From: Owenia fusiformis
Lineage: Eukaryota; Annelida; Polychaeta; Sabellida; Oweniidae
Assembly: GCA_903813345.2 (NCBI GenBank)
Contig: CAIIXF020000001.1
Coordinates: forward strand, 5,334,001 to 5,394,000
Direction of reading: 5' to 3'
Length of the DNA stretch: 60,000 nt
A program made the translations under genes and the position numbers. Below the pieces are notes generated by a model that made no database searches, was not told where the DNA came from, and saw only the letters and a list, made by a program, of their open reading frames with translations. Shown piece by piece: positions 24,801-30,800 of the stretch. The first letter of the stretch is position 1. Every line of letters begins with the position of its first letter.

Positions 24801-27800
24801 TTTCCTGGCTCCATTTTGGATAACAAATGCGAAGCTGTTATTTGTAGCTTTGGCAACATAAGGATCGGAGCATGTTTTAAGGAGTGCAGGTTTCACGTCA
24901 GTAAGCGTTTTCACTTTCGCCAGATGTACTTGATACGATCCTCCAGTGCCTGATATCACTGGGCCATTTTTAAGATTGATATCGAGTGCGTCCTGAACTG
25001 TGTCTGAGTTAGATATGGGAGTTTTAAGGGGATATACCAATCTCCCATTCACCGTCATTTTTTCCTTAGAGATGTTACATCTTACATTATCAGACCAAGT
25101 CAGTAGATGTTTATATACCAATTAGTGTTGTATGATGATGCAATCTTTATATGAATCTAGAAACGTTTTTGTGCCAATATTGCTCAATTTTGATAACATC
25201 TCCGTTATTTTGAAATCAAGCGTGGCAAAGTTTCCCGATGGATTTAGCTAAAAAAAAGTGGTGCCTGTAGGGTTATTGAAAATCATACATGATGAAGAAA
25301 AAATACATATTCCTGAAATACAACAGTTTAATTTTGAGTTATAAACCATTTATGAAAACGGCATATTTGTCAAAATTACCAAAAGTTCAAGTGAGACGCG
25401 TGGCAAAATTTCCCAGGGGTCTAGAGTGGAAATATTTGTACCAAGAGTCAATTTGTAACTAGAATCTATCAGATGGCAGAATTTTGGAAAATTTTGCAGA
25501 TTTGGACAACACTAACCTATAACTTTGTTGAACCTGAAGAAACGTATCAACTTTTTGTTAAATAAAGATAGCAAATTCAGCTGTCTACTGTACCTAACTT
25601 GTACTTTTTGCTAGTACTCAGATTGATGGATATTCTGTCGTATGACATGCGACAAACACCGGTGTAAAAGCGTAGGTGGTCCTATCAAATTATGGTCCTA
25701 GTCTCTATTGATTTATATGGTGACCTGATTACAATTATTTTCCTTCTTATTTATACACAATCAGGGCCAGAAAGGGCCGTTGGGAAAGGGGACCATAATC
25801 CCCAGGGGACCATAATTTCTTTCACACCGGCTTTGTTAGTACTTTGCCTTGGATGTCATACAGTACATTTACACTGTGGCATGATGATGAACTTAGAAAA
25901 TATGTATAGTCATGACAAAATGTTCTTTGTGATATAATATTGTATAGTATCATTCTGATACGTATTACATGTTTATGTTTAGTGCATAAAATTCATAGCC
26001 AGATCAATAATTCGGAGAGAATACGCTGGACGATAGAATATTAAAAACTATAAAAACATTCTTCATAGAATTAAGCAAATAGTGTTATTATCATTTAAGT
26101 AGTAACTGCATATGTTTAAAACCACTCTGTTTAAATACAGGTAAATAAATAAATATGAGAGAGCAATAGTCATCACAATAGAAAAAACGGAGCGAAAATA
26201 TTGAAAGATGACCGAGACAATTGAAAAAAAGGACAAAGTACTGGATTTGACCTAGTTCTTGACCTTTGGCCTAGATAAAAATTTGACACCATTTCTTACC
26301 AACTAGATACTGTACCTTAATTGACCATATAATTGTCTTGAATAGATACTTTGTACAGTAGTTGTTGAGAAAACGTGACCAGTAAAAGAACAAGAATAAG
26401 AATAAACAAAAGAGGCAAAAACAAAGATGTTCCCCTTCACCAATGCAATGCAATCATTTTTCACAATGTTTAATGCATTACTTAAGGAATGACCAAACTT
26501 GCTGTTATTTTCGCCATTCCCAGGTGTGATGTCACACAATACATGCATATAGATTCCTTGAAGCAGATTCAATACAGCACGGTCTTGCCTACAGTATATG
26601 GAGAAATAATGAACGTTCATTATTGGATATGCTGCATTCTGATTGGTTTAGAAATTCAAATAGAGCACGGTCATGTTTGAATATTCTTTATTTTGATATC
26701 AATGAGTTATTGAAATGAAAACTGAACTCTCTTAAGATGAGTGTTGACAATGTTATTTCCCCGTTTAGAAAAACAATTGGTTTCAACTCATTTTGGTCAT
26801 CCAAATTCAGTATCTTTTAAGTCACTATATCCACTATATTCAACTTCTAAAATAATCAACGGAACCATTCGGAATACTTTTATAAACATAGTTTGGCCAA
26901 ATGCATAGGTGGGGGACAAAGTGAGTTTTAAAGTATTCACCTCCACATAGCCTTGCCCAAGTCGGTCTCTTTTACTTATTTTGATTTCTATTATTAATAA
27001 TTCAAGATCAGATAAGTAAAAAGATATCGACTTAGGCAAGGCTAACCTCCACAGGGTAATGAGAGTCTCTTGATGTGGAGTTGTAGTGTGGTGGTCTCAT
27101 TAATGGAGACCTTGGCCCCTTCCCTCTGGAGGTCCTTTATTTTCTGTACCGTTATCCCAAAATGGTGGGACCTATACTTAAATCCCCCGACTTCCTCCCT
27201 GAGATATCGTTTATGCACTTTAAGGTCCTGTGTGAGGTACCGTCTCATTTCATGTTCTATATAACACGTTCGATTTGATTATCCCCGGTGTTGCAGTAGT
27301 AGCACTTAAACATATGCGGTATCATAAGATGCCGTTCAAAAAAAGAAATAACACATATACATTTCTTTGATTGATTATCAATAGCTAAACATAACCGTTT
27401 CGGTTACAAGTGTGTTCAAATGCGTGACCGTTGTCGTATTATCATCAATTCGTTTATGTAACCAAAGCGAGGGATTAAATGGGCGTTCCTGTCATCCAAC
27501 AAACTATTTCGATTAAAATCACTTGGTTGTCCAGAAAGATATTTTGCTTATCCATATTTCGGCCGAAAAGATCTGGATGATTCGTGCTGTATCTCGAGAT
27601 ATCAAGGAAAACGAAAATTCTTACCGATTTCTTCAGCCGGAACAGCAGCCATCTTGTTACCAAAACGATTCGTTTTGGTAACCAGCGTAATCGAGCGGAT
27701 CACCAGTGAGTATAGCGTTTTTTCTTTTACATGTTACTTTTTGTACATCATTGATTGATCCGCTCTAATCTGCCCTCGGCCGATAATTTATAAATTATTT

Positions 27801-30800
27801 ATGTTGAACATTAGCAAAACAGGATTCCAGATTATATTGTGTTTCAAACCAGACACTTGGTTTCCTCACAAAATCAAATACAGGACAATAACATATAATT
27901 AAAGTTAAAAAGCAACATCTTCACAAACATTTAAATTATCAATTTCATGCAATCAGTTATAGTTATACTCCGTATGTATGCTAAACTTAAGACTGGTGTT
28001 AAGAATCGACCAAGGCAAACCTATGTAAAATTACACATCGATGAACAAAATGTTTTAGAATACAACTCCACGTTTGTAGTCATAGACTCGGCGGGGCGTA
28101 GTGGAAGGTGACGGGACGTATTAGTCAAATTTTAAGAGATGTGTGGATGATTTAGAAACTGCTGCGTTTGATGCCCAAAAATCAAAACGTAGCGATGGAA
28201 GGTTGTAATGGGAGTCCATTCTGAAATTATGAGCGAGAATGGGTAAAAGACTGGCGAGATAACTTGACTTACAGTTGAAAGTTATGAAAATTTGCTTTAT
28301 CTCGCAGCTGGGGACCAAAACGTCGCTAAAACGAGGTACTTTGTACACGAAAACAATGTATCGACTGAAAGGTATTTCTGTGAAGCTTTGTACGGAACAA
28401 GTTTGAAGAAAAATGGTGAAGTGTGAGACTCACAATCCTTGATTTTCAAACACTGGGTTAGGTTTTAAATTCAAATTAACGGTTTTTCGGGACGGAGTGG
28501 TTTCGATACGTCCCGAAGAGATCCTACCGCGTGCTTATGAAAACAGAAAAATGTAAGGATGCTGTGGAAAGTCTACCTAGGGTACTATAAGCATTGCTTT
28601 GAATTTTATTACTTTGTTTTGTTTCGTTTTCAATAGAAGTCTCCAGCACTAAATTACATCACTGAAAATACTTTAGCAGCAGGATCCTGTGAAAAATTGA
28701 CAATGCATATTATTCTTCTGGAATATTCCAAAGTACAATGTCAAAAATGTTTACTCACTTCTCTCAACCAGATTTCTTGATTACAATTTGCAACTGGGTT
28801 GTTGGTAATTTTTACATTGTGGTTCTGACTGGCATGGCCTTATTTATTACAATTATGATTTCTCCAAAAACTATTTGAAAGGTTATCAGCGATTAGCATA
28901 TTAACTGAGTCAACAGCTCCCATATGATATCTTCATTCAACTAAGACTAGAAGCTGAATTTTGTAAAGCGAAGATGAGATAATCTGTGGAACATGTTCTC
29001 AATCACGTTTGATGATTTAGGCTAATGAAGTGCACACATGGGTGTCTGAAGTACATTGATGGAAAAATTATTCCTATAACAAATGGGATTGAAGTTTAAG
29101 ACTTGAATATCCTCTTCATATACCCATGCTAAGTCATCCAATTGAAAACAAAATTTTAAGATGTGTCCGAATGTTTCAGTAACCCTTTAACAACTAGATA
29201 ACAGCAACACAAAGGCATAGCAAATCCCATGTACAACTAGGAATCATGTCAAAGAATGGCCACTTTAGATTTACTGCAAAAGGATAATGTGCCATTCTTG
29301 CACCATTTACATAGTACTATAAAATATCAACAAAATCATTCCTTTGGAAGTTATCTAGAGAAACTGTGCCATGCTTCAACAAAATTGCTCTTCTCAGTGA
29401 TCTCCCTCGGATTTGTTTTCAGATGGGTGCAAATTTTTTTCGGTTGCTTCACTTACAGTATTAAAAAATTTGAAATAATTTTAGCCACTCGCTTTGCTTG
29501 TGAGATTTCAATCTTACAGATGTATGCCGCTCGTTTCAATAATGATACTTATTTCTTCATAATATTCTCCTCCTAATACTCACATCAAGCTACTTTTTTT
29601 ATCAACTTAGCTGATTTTACTAATTTAATGTAAATTGGAATAGGAGGGGGATGATAACGATAACTGTTAACACAACTAGAAAAACAGCATGGAGTAGCAA
29701 ATCCCACCGAACAAAATATGTTTTGATAAATAGTGGCCATATAAAATTTGAGCAAAATCCATCTACTGGTATTTGAGTTGTCAAAGATTATGTTTTTTTT
29801 TGAAACATGGTGGCCCTTTTAAAATTCAGCTACAATCTTTCTTCTTGAGCAGTGCGCCTATGGCCGTAGGCATCAGCATATAAAATCTAATCCAAATCCG
29901 TCAACTGGTACTTGAATTACATTTTTAATGAAAAATGGCAGAGATATCCAGAAATTTTCTCGAGCAGAGCTCTCTAGGCATCAATATATAAAATCTAAGG
30001 TAAATCCGTCTAGTGGTATTTGAGTTATTGAAGATTACGAAAATGAAAAATGGCAGCCATTTTGAAATTCAACTGACACCTTTGAAATTTCTTCTGAAGA
30101 AGATCTTCTTTGTCCCTAGACATCAGCATATAAAATTGGAACTGAATTCATCCACTGGTATTTGATTTATCAATGATTATATTTTTTAAAAATTCAGTGG
30201 CCATCTTGAAAATGTCTTCTTGAGCAAAACTTCTTTGTCTCTAGGCATCAGCATATAGAATTTGAACCAAATCCGTCAACTGGTATTTGAGTTATCAAAG
30301 ATTACATTCTTTTACGAAAAATGGTGGCCATTTAAAAAAAATTAACTGCCATCTTGAAAATCCCTTCTTGAGCAGAGCTCCTATGTCTCTAGGCATCAGC
30401 ATATAAAATTTGAACCAAATCCGTCTACTGGTATTTGAGTTATCAAAGATTACATTATTTACGAAAAATGGTAGCCATTTTAAATTGAGCGGCCATATTG
30501 AAAATTCATTCTTGAGCAGAGTTCCTACACCCACAAGGCATAAGCCTATAAAATTGAATCAAATTAGTCAACTGGTGTTTGAGTTATTCCCCGGACAGAC
30601 TCACAAATGGACGGACGGATGAACAGACAAACTGACGAACAGACAGACGGAATGACCAAAAACAACCAGTGAAAATCGCCTGTTGCCTGCTGCAAATGAA
30701 ATCCCTACATAAAGAAAATGTTTGTTTTAAGTAAATGTTATTAGTTATGAAGGACCTCCACAATTCCAGAAAATTAACTAGAGAAGGAGTGTTTATATCC

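Noticed and set aside
26303-26620. Exon joining the candidate MAAVPAEEI exon to the IMPACT-like ORF
   Set aside because: The phases at the AGs and GTs I can see do not connect the three pieces in one frame. Kept only as an unassigned frame.
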